A program made the translations under genes and the position numbers. A model generated the notes under the pieces. It made no database searches. It was not told the DNA's origin and worked only from the letters and a program-made list of their open reading frames with translations. A stretch of 64,000 nt of DNA from Flavobacterium plurextorum (GTDB taxonomy: Bacteria; Bacteroidota; Bacteroidia; Flavobacteriales; Flavobacteriaceae), in the NCBI RefSeq assembly GCF_002217395.1, contig NZ_MUHD01000036.1:1-64000 (forward strand), given 5' to 3'. Positions 1 through 9,350 of the stretch are shown piece after piece. How positions within the stretch are numbered: position 1 is the first letter of the stretch; every line of letters begins with the position of its first letter.

Positions 1-541
1 CTTCTATTTTTATTCTTTTTTTTATTCTTTTGATTTTTTTTTCTTTCTATTTTTTTCGTTTTGTCATTTTTTTTGTAGTTATTTATATTTTATTATTGAC
101 TTTTTTTAATTATTATTTAAAATCATGAATGCTGAATTGTAAGAAGTTTTTTAACTAACCAAAAAAATATAAACATGGAAAAAAGATAAAAGTAGAGGCT
201 ATTTAAAATTGCAAATAGTCTAAAACTGCCCTGATTTTTTACTCCGATTTCTTTTGGAATATAATTTTAAAACACGGAGCTAACCGATATGTTGAAGTAA
301 AAAAAATCTGGCTAGATCAAAATTGAAAGAAAACGACTTTTATACAGTCATTGTTTGGGAACGAAAATTTGCATCGAAACGGGCTAAATGTTTTAAAAGC
401 TCAGGAAATTGTTGCCGTATTATGCTGTGTAATGTAAAATTATTAATCTAAAAATAAACTATTGAAAAATTAAAAAAGCAATTCAATTTCACTAAATGTG
501 AAAATATAAAATTTTCTAACAACCAAATAACCAATAAAATA
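1..541. other. AT-rich upstream region, no gene seen
   Basis: No open frame with a recognisable product. The first 120 bases are a T-rich tract on the + strand. The rest is the presumed 5' regulatory region of the SusC gene. I could not pick out a convincing promoter or operator here. Confidence 0.6.
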
Positions 542-3500
542 ATGAAACTAAAATATTATATATTTTTTCTCGGACTATTATTATGTATGCCAATTTATGG
601 GCAGCAACAAAAAGAAATAAGTGGAAAAATTGCTGATGGTCTCGGATTACCTGTGCCAGGAGTAAATATTGTTGAAAAAGGAACCACAAATGGAGTTCAA
701 AGTGATTTTGATGGAAAATTTTCATTAAAGGTAAAAAGTGATAAAGCAGTATTAGTAGTTACTTATGTAGGTTTTAAAACAAAAGAAGTTTTGTTAAATG
801 GCCAAACTAATATTTCGATTAAATTAGAAGAAGACTCTAATAAACTAGATGAAGTAGTTGTTGTAGGGTATGGTTCTGTCAAGAAAAAAGACTTAACAGG
901 AGCAGTAGTTTCTGTTGGTGCAGATAAATTGGAAGGAAGGTCAAATGTTAATGCACTTCAATCACTTGGAGGACAGGCATCTGGTGTTCAAATTATACAG
1001 TCTCAAGGTGCCCCAGGTCTTGCTCCTACCGTAAAAATACGTGGAGCTTCGTCTATAAATGCAGGAACGACTCCTCTTTATGTTATAGATGGTATTCCAC
1101 TAGAAGATAATACAACTACTTCTACGGATTCAGGAATTAGCGGAGGAAGTAATTTGAGTTTTAATAGAAATCCATTAAATTCTATTAATCCTAACGATAT
1201 TGAGTCGATTGATATTTTGAAAGACGCATCGTCTGCTGCTATTTATGGTTCCAGAGGAGCAAATGGTGTTGTTATCATTACGACCAAGCAAGGAAAAGCA
1301 GGTAAAACCAAAATTGATGCAATTTTTGAAAGTGGTGTTTCTAAAGTCAACCGTAAAGTTGACATGATGAATGCACAAGAATTTATTGCCTACAACACTG
1401 CGGCAAGGAACAATTCATGGGCAACAATTGTTGCTGCAAATCCATCTGCGACAAGAGGGATTGGTGTAACTGTTCCGGTAGAATTCTCTGATCCAGCTTG
1501 GATTGCCCGTATCGGAAATGGAACTGACTGGCAGGATGTTGCATTGAGAACTGCCACTAATATGAATTTTCAGTTATCGGCTTCTGGTGGAACCGAGAAG
1601 ACGCAATTTATGACATCATTAGGGTATATAAGTTCAGAAGGTGTTGTGGACAGTAACACTTATCAAAGAATTAATGTAAGATCAAACCTTAAGCATAAGT
1701 TTAATGATAAAGTTCGTATGGGTATAAATATTGGACTTAGTCAGGTAAACGAAGCACCATACGGTACAGGTGGAAAAAGTGATGTAGTGGGTCTTGCTCT
1801 GCAAAGTGATCCATTTTTTCCTCTTTATGTTGAAACAGGAAGTCTTGGTTTTAAGGATCCTACCTCAATTTGGAATACATTTTCTAAATATGGTTTCCAG
1901 CTTTGGCATCCTTATTCTTTAACGAGAGAGGCAATTGCCAAAAAAAGAACAAATGTATCCATACTTACTTCTTTCCTTGAATGGGATATTATTAAAGATT
2001 TGACTTTTAAAACTTCTGTGAGTTCTAATATTGAGAATACAGTTCATAATTTCTATTGGAATGCAGGCCAAAATTGGGGATATTCAGGATGGGTGCCAGC
2101 GCAGGCTGATTTCAAAACGCTGCAGTCTAATAATTGGATTTCAGAAAGTACGCTGAATTACAATAAGAAATTTAATGAAAATCACAATCTGAATGTATTG
2201 GCTGGGTTTTCTGCTCAAGAACAGCGTACAGATTTAAGCAGTATGACAGCCGGTAGTTTTCCAAATGATTTAGTGCATACTTTGAATGCTGGTGTAGTGA
2301 ATGCCGGTAACACTTTTGTAGAAGAGTGGTCATTACTTTCTTATTTGGCTCGTGCCAATTATTCGTATAAAGGTAAATATCTGGCAACTGCTGCAATTCG
2401 TGCTGATGGCTCTTCTCGTTTTGGAGCCAATAACAAGTGGGGGTATTTCCCGTCAGGATCGCTGGCATGGCGTATTTCTGAAGAATCTTTTCTAAAAGAA
2501 TCTTCTTGGTTGACTAATTTGAAAGTTAGGTTAAGTTATGGAGAAACCGGTAACAATTCGATTCCAAACTACGGATCTATTGGGTTATTAGGTTATAGTC
2601 CATATGTAAGTTCTGGAACGGTGAACCAAGGTATTTATACATCAAATTTTGCTGATAAAAATTTGAAATGGGAAAAAACGGGACAAACTAACTTTGGGGT
2701 TGATTTCAGTGTTTTTAACGGACGCGTGAAATTTACGGGTGATATTTATTATTCAAAAACTAAGGACTTATTGCTTAATGTGCCTATTCCAATTATTTCT
2801 GGGTTTTCTTCTACTTTGACGAATATCGGAGAGCTGGAGAATAGAGGATTTGAAGTAAGTCTTAGTACCATTAATATTGATAGAAAATTCAAATGGAGCA
2901 CTGATTTTAACATTTTTGCCAATCGAAATAAAGTGCTAAAACTAGGTGCAAATGATGCTCCAATAGATATTAATGTGAGCAGTATGACATCACGTACAGC
3001 AGTAGGGCAGCCAGTAGGGATGTATTACGGTTATATTATTGATGGTGTAATTATGTCACAAGCGGAGTTGAACAGTAAAGCATATCCTATATGGCCGGGT
3101 AGTGAAGCGGGTGATCCAAGAGTAAGAGATGTTAACAACGATGGTAAAATCAATTCTGACGACCGAACTTATTTGGGTAACTATCAGCCTAATTTTCAAT
3201 GGGGTATGACTAATAATTTTTCTTACGCAGGATTTGAGCTTTCTGTTTTGCTTCGCGGTTCACAGGGAGGAGAAATCCTTAATCATACTGCCCGATATTT
3301 GAAATCAGGTGTAGGTGGAGGTAACCGTAACATGTACTCTGTTGTAAACAATTACTGGAAATCGGATGCTGATCCAGGAAACGGAATGATTCCGAAACCT
3401 CGTATGTCGCCAAACACGGTTCAGGATTTTGGTTCAAGTTATTGGGTTGAAGACGGATCATTTGTTCGTATCCAAAATATACGTTTAGGCTATAATCTGC

Positions 3501-3697
3501 CAAAAGATTTAGTTCAAAAACTGAAGATAAGTAATATAAAATTATATGTAAATATGGAAAACGTTCATGTGTTTTCGGATTATTTAGGATATGATCCAGA
3601 AGGCAGTACTTATCAATCTGGTGCAATGGTTGGTTTCGATTATGGAGCGTATCCAAATCCTTTTACTGCTACTATGGGACTAAATGTTAGTTTTTAA
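542..3697 (+). CDS. SusC/RagA-family TonB-dependent outer-membrane transporter
   Basis: 1051 residues, the usual length for SusC. A signal peptide covers about residues 1-20 and ends at YGQQQ. A carboxypeptidase-regulatory-like beta-sandwich follows (about 25-100, with GLPVPGVNIVEKGTTNG and VTYVGFKTKEV). Then comes a TonB-box-like LDEVVVVGYG stretch, the plug domain (about 110-230, with ILKDASSAAIYGSRGANGVV) and the 22-strand barrel, which ends in the canonical aromatic residue (GLNVSF). Members of this family import oligosaccharides or glycosides across the outer membrane using TonB energy, with the SusD lipoprotein as lid; here SusD starts 33 bp downstream. The substrate is not readable from sequence. 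The locus carries no glycosidase, and the nearest catabolic genes are the convergent sugar operon at 6.4-17.4 kb. Confidence 0.96.
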   Translation: MKLKYYIFFLGLLLCMPIYGQQQKEISGKIADGLGLPVPGVNIVEKGTTNGVQSDFDGKFSLKVKSDKAVLVVTYVGFKTKEVLLNGQTNISIKLEEDSNKLDEVVVVGYGSVKKKDLTGAVVSVGADKLEGRSNVNALQSLGGQASGVQIIQSQGAPGLAPTVKIRGASSINAGTTPLYVIDGIPLEDNTTTSTDSGISGGSNLSFNRNPLNSINPNDIESIDILKDASSAAIYGSRGANGVVIITTKQGKAGKTKIDAIFESGVSKVNRKVDMMNAQEFIAYNTAARNNSWATIVAANPSATRGIGVTVPVEFSDPAWIARIGNGTDWQDVALRTATNMNFQLSASGGTEKTQFMTSLGYISSEGVVDSNTYQRINVRSNLKHKFNDKVRMGINIGLSQVNEAPYGTGGKSDVVGLALQSDPFFPLYVETGSLGFKDPTSIWNTFSKYGFQLWHPYSLTREAIAKKRTNVSILTSFLEWDIIKDLTFKTSVSSNIENTVHNFYWNAGQNWGYSGWVPAQADFKTLQSNNWISESTLNYNKKFNENHNLNVLAGFSAQEQRTDLSSMTAGSFPNDLVHTLNAGVVNAGNTFVEEWSLLSYLARANYSYKGKYLATAAIRADGSSRFGANNKWGYFPSGSLAWRISEESFLKESSWLTNLKVRLSYGETGNNSIPNYGSIGLLGYSPYVSSGTVNQGIYTSNFADKNLKWEKTGQTNFGVDFSVFNGRVKFTGDIYYSKTKDLLLNVPIPIISGFSSTLTNIGELENRGFEVSLSTINIDRKFKWSTDFNIFANRNKVLKLGANDAPIDINVSSMTSRTAVGQPVGMYYGYIIDGVIMSQAELNSKAYPIWPGSEAGDPRVRDVNNDGKINSDDRTYLGNYQPNFQWGMTNNFSYAGFELSVLLRGSQGGEILNHTARYLKSGVGGGNRNMYSVVNNYWKSDADPGNGMIPKPRMSPNTVQDFGSSYWVEDGSFVRIQNIRLGYNLPKDLVQKLKISNIKLYVNMENVHVFSDYLGYDPEGSTYQSGAMVGFDYGAYPNPFTATMGLNVSF

Positions 3698-3730
3698 AAA
3701 TCGATAAAAATCATTTAAAACGTAAGAAAA

Positions 3731-5137
3731 ATGAAAAAAATAATAACAATGCTTTTTTGCAGCTTATTTGTAATAGGATGCAGTTCAGATTTTTTAGATA
3801 AAACCCCTGTTTCAAATGCTAATGAAGAGAATTTTTATAAATCTCAGAAAGATATTGAAACAGCGTTATGGTCTGCTTATAATTCGCTTTATCTCCTAAA
3901 TGGTCCTGAAAGTCTGCCATCATTCTATGGTGAGTTAATGTCTGATAACGCCTATAGTGATAATGCTGCTGGAAGAATACAAGACTATGAAAGTTTTGAA
4001 TTGCACACGATGACAATCGATAATGAGTTAGTGTTTAATTTCTGGAATAACTATTATAAATCAATCTATATTGTAAATAATATTATTACCAGCGCCGAAA
4101 AACTTGATTTTGCCAATCGAGATGCTTTAATTGGAGAAGCAAAGTTTTTACGTTCCTTATATTACTTTGACATGGTTCGTGCTTGGGGCGATGTGCCATT
4201 GGTTACAACTCCAATTAGTATTGATCAAGCTTATGCACAAGCGCGCACGCCAAAGGATCAAATTTATGATCAAATTATTAAAGATCTTGATTTTGCAGCG
4301 GCTAAATTACCTGTAAAAACAAGTCAACGTTTTGTAGGAGCTGCTAGTCAGGAAGCTGCCAATACTTTGTTAGGTAAGGTTTATCTAACTATTGGAAATA
4401 AAGCAAAAGCAGCAGAAACTTTATTGAAAGTGTATGGTAAATTTAGTCTGGTGCCTTATGCCGATTTATGGGATTTAACGAAGAAAAATGGCGCATCGTC
4501 TATTTTTGAGATTCAATATAAAGGAGGCGTAGCTAATCCATACAGTTCATATTGGGCAATGTTTACACCGGTTGACAATCGTGTGATTACCGCTTGGGGA
4601 GGAGGATTTAATCAAATAACCAATGATTTATGGAATGCCTATGAAACAAATGATCCAAGGAGAGATATTTCTATTCAAAATGGATATAAAACTCCTAATG
4701 GTTCAACTGTTAATGTGAAATTTTCAATTAAGTGGAAAGATGCAAAAGCTCCTGTTAATGGTTTGAGAGAAGCTTCGGATAATAACTTTATCATTCTTCG
4801 TTATGCAGATGTTCTTCTTATGTTAACAGAAGCAACTGCAGATCCAAAATACATGAACGAAGTTCGTACCCGTGTCGGGCTGCCAGCTTATGGAACGGCA
4901 GGTTATCCAACTAAGTACAATACGGTAGCTCTTGCTTTAGAACATGAAGCTCAGGTAGAATTTGCATGCGAATTCCATCGTTGGTTTGATTTAATAAGAA
5001 CAGGAAGAGCTATCCCGGTAATTAAAGGCAGCAGTAAAAATATCACGCTTACCGAAGCGAAATTATTATTGCCTATTCCGTTTTTAGTAATTAATCAAAA
5101 TCCAGGTGTTATTACTCAAAATGAGGCTTATAAATAA
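3731..5137 (+). CDS. SusD/RagB-family nutrient-binding outer-membrane lipoprotein
   Basis: 468 residues. The lipoprotein signal has its lipobox at FVIGC, giving lipid-modified Cys17 followed by SSDF. The N-terminal SusD-like segment (DFLDKTPVSNANEENFYKSQKDIETALWSAYNSL region) and the helical TPR-like core (GEAKFLRSLYYFDMVRAWGDVPL) are typical. The C terminus has the family ending PIPFLVINQNPGVITQN. It caps the SusC barrel on the cell surface and presents ligand. It is cotranscribed with SusC (33 bp gap), and a hairpin terminator follows at 5247-5272. Somewhat short for the family (usually 500-600 residues), which suits a small ligand, though that is inference. Confidence 0.95.
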   Translation: MKKIITMLFCSLFVIGCSSDFLDKTPVSNANEENFYKSQKDIETALWSAYNSLYLLNGPESLPSFYGELMSDNAYSDNAAGRIQDYESFELHTMTIDNELVFNFWNNYYKSIYIVNNIITSAEKLDFANRDALIGEAKFLRSLYYFDMVRAWGDVPLVTTPISIDQAYAQARTPKDQIYDQIIKDLDFAAAKLPVKTSQRFVGAASQEAANTLLGKVYLTIGNKAKAAETLLKVYGKFSLVPYADLWDLTKKNGASSIFEIQYKGGVANPYSSYWAMFTPVDNRVITAWGGGFNQITNDLWNAYETNDPRRDISIQNGYKTPNGSTVNVKFSIKWKDAKAPVNGLREASDNNFIILRYADVLLMLTEATADPKYMNEVRTRVGLPAYGTAGYPTKYNTVALALEHEAQVEFACEFHRWFDLIRTGRAIPVIKGSSKNITLTEAKLLLPIPFLVINQNPGVITQNEAYK

Positions 5138-5246
5138 AATGATCGTTTAAGATTAATGCTCGTTTGGTAAAATTATGGACTATTTCAAGACACCGGTAGG
5201 CCATGAGTTCAAAAAGTTGCATTAGGGTTATAATTAGTTTGATAGA

Positions 5247-5272
5247 AATGAGTCCTATATAAAGGACTCATT
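5247..5272 (+). terminator. Hairpin terminator after susCD-like pair
   Basis: A perfect 10-bp stem: AATGAGTCCT at 5247-5256 pairs with AGGACTCATT at 5263-5272 around a six-base loop, followed by TTG TTT. It lies 110 bp after the SusD stop and separates susCD from the NagB-like gene, which would then need its own promoter or read-through. Confidence 0.65.
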
Positions 5273-5406
5273 TTGTTTAGATGGAATGTTTTTTTAATTT
5301 TAAAATTTTAAAAGTAACCTGATTTTAAATAAACTGCTCAGATAAAAAAGTTCTTATAAAGGATACGAGATAATGCTAACTAATTAAAATAAAATAAATA
5401 ATCATA

Positions 5407-6327
5407 ATGAATATATCAAATTCACAATTTACAAGATACGAAGAGAATAATAATGTGTGGTTGTCTCAAAAGAGCGGCGAGGAATTTAATTTTAATGATT
5501 ATGGCATAGTTCCTACTGTTCTGGGAAGTGAAGCAGAGGTAGGTCAGGCAATGTTAAAGGAACTTTACGATACTGCAGCCTCAAAAGAGGGTGATATCAA
5601 TATTGCTCTTCTTGGTGGTAGAGGGGCTCAGGAGTTGCACCGTTTGCTTGGAGACTTAGCCAAATCGACAGAGCAAGACCTTTTACTTGCAAGACTGAAT
5701 GTGTTTACTCAGGATGCGCTTGCTTCATTGAGTATGAATAATGGTTTAAGTTTTGTTAGAGATTTTGAGCGTATTTTAGGTGATGCCTTTTTTAAAAAGA
5801 TCAAAAGTTTTACACCAATTCAAACAGATACAGAAGATTTAGAGTCTGCACTTGTACAGTATTTGACTAAATTGGAAGAATTAGGAGGTTTGGATATATT
5901 TTTTATAGGTCATGGTCCTGAAGAAAACCATGCATCACATTTGGCTTACATTAAACCTTTTTCTGGAGTAAAAAGTGAGCACATAGCAGGGATAATTCCA
6001 ATATCTAATAGCATTTTGGAGCATCACATTAGTAAGTTTAAAGCAGGTGGAAGCCTTATAAATGAAGATGATGAAAAAGAATGTCGTTCTGCAAAATATA
6101 TTCTCACTTTAGGTCCAGCAGCCATATTACAAGCCAAGAAGGTCGTTCAGTCTGTAGTAGATGCTGATTCTGCCCCTGCTAAAGTTCAAACTTACGCAAA
6201 CGTAATTAATACACAGTTGAGTTCAGATGCAGATCAATTATTACAACAATTAAATGCAAATCCAGGGTTATGGATAAGATTACACCCAAATACTAAATCT
6301 TTTGTGCTGCCTAATTTAGGTCTTTAA
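5407..6327 (+). CDS. NagB/SOL-superfamily protein (glucosamine-6-phosphate isomerase/deaminase-like)
   Basis: 306 residues, no signal peptide, so cytoplasmic. It has the Rossmann-like layout of glucosamine-6-phosphate deaminase and 6-phosphogluconolactonase: an early glycine-rich phosphate loop (NIALLGGRGAQELHRLL, about residues 62-78), a strand/turn NVFTQDALASL that takes the place of the usual N-x-DEY motif, and FFIGHGPEENHASHLAY (about 172-188) in the place of the usual LGxGxDGHxAF active-site loop. The catalytic loop is diverged: the Asp-Gly-His triad reads Glu-Asn-His here. The reaction is therefore uncertain; isomerisation or hydrolysis of a phosphorylated sugar is likely. It follows susCD after a terminator and converges with the FGGY kinase gene, so it may belong to the same sugar pathway. 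Confidence 0.75.
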   Translation: MNISNSQFTRYEENNNVWLSQKSGEEFNFNDYGIVPTVLGSEAEVGQAMLKELYDTAASKEGDINIALLGGRGAQELHRLLGDLAKSTEQDLLLARLNVFTQDALASLSMNNGLSFVRDFERILGDAFFKKIKSFTPIQTDTEDLESALVQYLTKLEELGGLDIFFIGHGPEENHASHLAYIKPFSGVKSEHIAGIIPISNSILEHHISKFKAGGSLINEDDEKECRSAKYILTLGPAAILQAKKVVQSVVDADSAPAKVQTYANVINTQLSSDADQLLQQLNANPGLWIRLHPNTKSFVLPNLGL

Positions 6328-6349
6328 TAATTGATTTAGTGATAAATTA

Positions 6350-6377
6350 AAAAGCTTCAGATTTTACTGAAGCTTTT
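6350..6377. terminator. Bidirectional terminator between convergent operons
   Basis: An 11-bp perfect inverted repeat, AAAAGCTTCAG (6350-6360) and CTGAAGCTTTT (6367-6377), with a six-base loop. It is flanked by A-run and T-run, so it can work on both strands. It sits between the stop codons of the NagB-like gene (+) and the FGGY kinase (-). Confidence 0.85.
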
Positions 6378-6405
6378 TTAGGTTATAGCAGATTTTAATT
6401 TAATT

Positions 6406-7911
6406 TTAAACTATTTCCTTTTTTATTTTTTCCTTCCAGCCCAAATATCCATTTGCAGGCAGTTCATTATTTGAATTAGTTAAAACCTGTTCTGTTTGGT
6501 TTTTAACAAGAGCAGCGAGTTGTTCAATATTTTTATAAACACCGCTTTTTAAACCAGATAAATAAGCAGCTCCTAAAGCAGAAACATCAGAGTTTATCTG
6601 CTTGTTCAGCGGAATTTCTAATAAATCAGCTAAATAATGCACGACAAATTTATTTTGTGTCATACCTCCATTTACAGAAATAGATTTTAATGGCGCTTTC
6701 ATATCTTTTGTCATGGCTTCAATTACATCTTTGATTTGATAGGGAATGCTTTCTAAAGCCGCCCTTACGATATGATTCTTAGTCGTTCCAAAAGTCATTC
6801 CTTCAATGGATGCTTTTCGGTTCATTTGCCAGTGAGGCGCGCCTAATCCGCTAAAAGCGGGAATTAAATAAACACCAGAGTTGTCGCTAATTTCCATTGC
6901 CATAGAGGCTGTTTCAGCAGGGTTTGAAAATAATTGTAATTCATTTTTCAGCCATTCTATGGTGGATCCACAGGAAACAATAGCGCCTTCAAGAGCATAA
7001 TCTATTCGGTCTTTAGTGCTCCAGCAAATGGTTGTGAGCATTCCAAAATTTGATAAAACGGCTTCGTCGCCAATATTCATCATGATGGAGCTTCCTGTTC
7101 CCATTGTGACTTTTGCAGTACCTTTTTCGAAACAGCCTTCTCCAAAAGCAGCAGCATGAGAATCGCCTATTAAAGCTGTAATTGGAATAGAAATATTGGT
7201 GTTATTGTCGAAAATCTGACTTAAATCCATTTCTCCAAAATCATGTGATGAAGGGCAGACCTGAGGCAGGTTTAAGTTGTTTAATCCCCATTTTTTAAGA
7301 ATTTCGACATCCCATTTTAGAGTATGAATATTGAAAAGCAATGTTCTGGAGGCATTTGTATAATCGGTTTTGAAATGAGTTCCGTTGCTCAGTTTATACA
7401 TAAGCCAGCAATCTACTGTTCCAAAATACACTTCGCCTTGTGTTGCTTTTTCTTTTAATGCAGCATCATTTTGCAGCAGCCAAAGCAATTTAGTGCCAGA
7501 AAAATAAGGGTCTAAAAGAAGACCAGTTTTTTGTTTGATTATATCATTTTGTCCCTTTTCAATTAAATCAGTACAAATATCAATAGAACGCTTACAGGCC
7601 CAAACTACTGCCGGAGCCAATGCTTTTCCGTTTTTATCCCAAAGAACAAATGTTTCTCTTTGATTGCTGATGCCGCAAGATACTATATCTGTTAACTGAA
7701 GTCCCTGATCAGTAAAATTATTCAAGCAAAGGCGAACAGAATCAAGCACATTTTGGTAAATATCTTCTGGATTTTGTTCAACAAAACCATTGTCAAAATA
7801 AGTTGTTTTTAGGTCTACACTGCCTTTGGAAACAGCTATTCCTAATTCGTCAAAAAGTATGGTTTTGGTACTGCTCGTACCTTGGTCAATAGCTAGAATA
7901 TATTTTTTCAT
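6406..7911 (-). CDS. FGGY-family carbohydrate kinase, glycerol-kinase-like
   Basis: 501 residues, the usual FGGY length. The ATP phosphate-1 motif is DQGTSSTK (residues 9-16). The residues that contact glycerol in E. coli GlpK are all present: Arg85-Glu86 in SNQRET, Trp104 in VVWACKRS, Tyr136 in DPYFSGTK, and the catalytic base Asp250 in LIGDSHAAAFGEG. MGTGSSIMMNIG and LIPAFSGLGAPHW match the family signature regions. ATP-dependent phosphorylation of a polyol or ketose in the cytoplasm is expected. It is the last gene of the long minus-strand sugar operon next to an isomerase and a split transketolase, so its substrate is more likely the ketose made by that isomerase than glycerol. GlpK partner genes (glpF, glpD) are absent nearby. 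Confidence 0.85.
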   Translation of the reverse strand: MKKYILAIDQGTSSTKTILFDELGIAVSKGSVDLKTTYFDNGFVEQNPEDIYQNVLDSVRLCLNNFTDQGLQLTDIVSCGISNQRETFVLWDKNGKALAPAVVWACKRSIDICTDLIEKGQNDIIKQKTGLLLDPYFSGTKLLWLLQNDAALKEKATQGEVYFGTVDCWLMYKLSNGTHFKTDYTNASRTLLFNIHTLKWDVEILKKWGLNNLNLPQVCPSSHDFGEMDLSQIFDNNTNISIPITALIGDSHAAAFGEGCFEKGTAKVTMGTGSSIMMNIGDEAVLSNFGMLTTICWSTKDRIDYALEGAIVSCGSTIEWLKNELQLFSNPAETASMAMEISDNSGVYLIPAFSGLGAPHWQMNRKASIEGMTFGTTKNHIVRAALESIPYQIKDVIEAMTKDMKAPLKSISVNGGMTQNKFVVHYLADLLEIPLNKQINSDVSALGAAYLSGLKSGVYKNIEQLAALVKNQTEQVLTNSNNELPANGYLGWKEKIKKEIV

Positions 7912-7983
7912 TTATGTTTTGCAGTAAAAATTGATTTTTGACAATTTGAGAGTGATAAGCCTTTTTGGAGTGAAATAAAGATA

Positions 7984-9273
7984 TTATCTAAGCCAATCCC
8001 AGCGTTTAGCCCAATCTAAAAGTACGTCGGTTCTCCATTTTAAAACTGTTTTACCGCCTTGCCAAATATCATCATAAAGTTCAGGATTTGGTCGATCCGT
8101 GTACCAATTATGACCTAAATTATAGTCTGTTGCATTAGGTTTGCCTGGCCAGAGATTGCTTACTAAAAAAGTGCCGCTCTGGGTTTCAAATCCAGGAATG
8201 TTCGAAGTAACTTTATAGCTTAATTTTTCAGTACGTTTTGGGCAATATCTAACTACATAATTCCCATTGCCTATATAATATCCTTCCCATTTTTGTTCGC
8301 CAATTTCTGCCTGTACAGTCATTGTGATGCAAGCTGAATCTTTAGGGATATTAATAATAGGTCCTTTAAAATGAAATTCCATTATAGAAAATACGGGTAC
8401 AGTATCTTTCACTGTCGTATTTCTATCAAATACAATTCTAGGGCTATGCGCTATTTTTTCATAACTGCCACCCCAGCTTTCTTTCATTGGATTATTTGGA
8501 TCTCCATCCATCATATAGAGTAATGATGGCGTATCACCCATTTTAAGCCTGCCTTCATAACGGTTATTTTTATAGTCTTTGCCTAAAAATCCCGCCTCGT
8601 TAATATAGTTCTTATAGTAATTTTTTTCGTTTAAATTCTCGGCGACATTATCTGAGAAAAATCCATAGTATGATGAATTAGATTCTATAAACCAAAGATT
8701 TGGGAAATTAGCTGCTATGTAAGCATAACTATCTGCACTCCATTTTTTATTAGGGCCGCCTATCCAAAACACTTTTATATTTTTCTGGATTTCGGGTTTA
8801 TCATGTAATGCCTGTGCCAAATCTTCAAGACCACCCCAAATTAGTATCCAAAGAGGTCTTTTGTCTTTTTTTAAAGCACACTTGATAATCCAGTCCGATC
8901 CTTCTGTTGAAGTTGCAAAGCCTTTAAAAGGAAAACGACCACGTTTTCCTTGTTTAGTTACTGAACGTAAATATTCTGGGGCTGCTAATCCTTGAATGTG
9001 TTTTTGTAGTTTTGGAAGATCTTTTTCATATAGATCAATGGTTCTTATAATTTCTTCTTTACTGCCTTCACCATATGAAGGTGAAGAAATAAGACCTTCA
9101 ATATCAAATTTTTCATTATACATTAAGAGATGAATCATTGATTGGTTATCATCTGGGTCTGTACCTCCAATATCGGTACTTACTATAATTCTGGGCTTAA
9201 CAGGTACTGGCTGTTGTGCTAGAAGTACGGTAAAAACGGTGCAAAATAGAATCGTGAAAATCAGCTTCTTCAT
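7984..9273 (-). CDS. Secreted DUF1593 nucleoside-hydrolase-like protein
   Basis: 429 residues with a cleavable signal peptide (about 1-19, ending LLAQQ), so periplasmic or exported. The N-terminal domain (about 27-300) has the nucleoside-hydrolase fold signature: RIIVSTDIGGTDPDDNQS corresponds to the Asp cluster that binds Ca2+ and ribose in inosine-uridine hydrolases, and LWILIWGGLEDLAQAL and VFWIGGPNKKW are further typical strands. The C-terminal part (about 310-400) resembles the Ig-like domain seen in DUF1593 (Sde182-type) proteins. The family is poorly characterised. Placed between the kinase and the ribose-type importer, it is a candidate for releasing the sugar that the importer takes up; that link is inference from gene order. 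Confidence 0.8.
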   Translation of the reverse strand: MKKLIFTILFCTVFTVLLAQQPVPVKPRIIVSTDIGGTDPDDNQSMIHLLMYNEKFDIEGLISSPSYGEGSKEEIIRTIDLYEKDLPKLQKHIQGLAAPEYLRSVTKQGKRGRFPFKGFATSTEGSDWIIKCALKKDKRPLWILIWGGLEDLAQALHDKPEIQKNIKVFWIGGPNKKWSADSYAYIAANFPNLWFIESNSSYYGFFSDNVAENLNEKNYYKNYINEAGFLGKDYKNNRYEGRLKMGDTPSLLYMMDGDPNNPMKESWGGSYEKIAHSPRIVFDRNTTVKDTVPVFSIMEFHFKGPIINIPKDSACITMTVQAEIGEQKWEGYYIGNGNYVVRYCPKRTEKLSYKVTSNIPGFETQSGTFLVSNLWPGKPNATDYNLGHNWYTDRPNPELYDDIWQGGKTVLKWRTDVLLDWAKRWDWLR

Positions 9274-9350
9274 GTTTTTTAAATTAAGAATTTATGTATG
9301 ACAAATGCCATCTTGAAAAGTAACAGCAATAACAAGAGCTATTAGGAGTA

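Noticed and set aside
5150..5235. Possible tRNA-like stretch after SusD
   Set aside because: No cloverleaf with paired acceptor ends and no T-loop consensus could be built.
6406..7911. Assignment of the FGGY kinase as glycerol kinase GlpK
   Set aside because: The active-site residues match, but the operon context (isomerase, split transketolase, ribose-type importer) and lack of glpF or glpD make the glycerol role unlikely; named only as GlpK-like.
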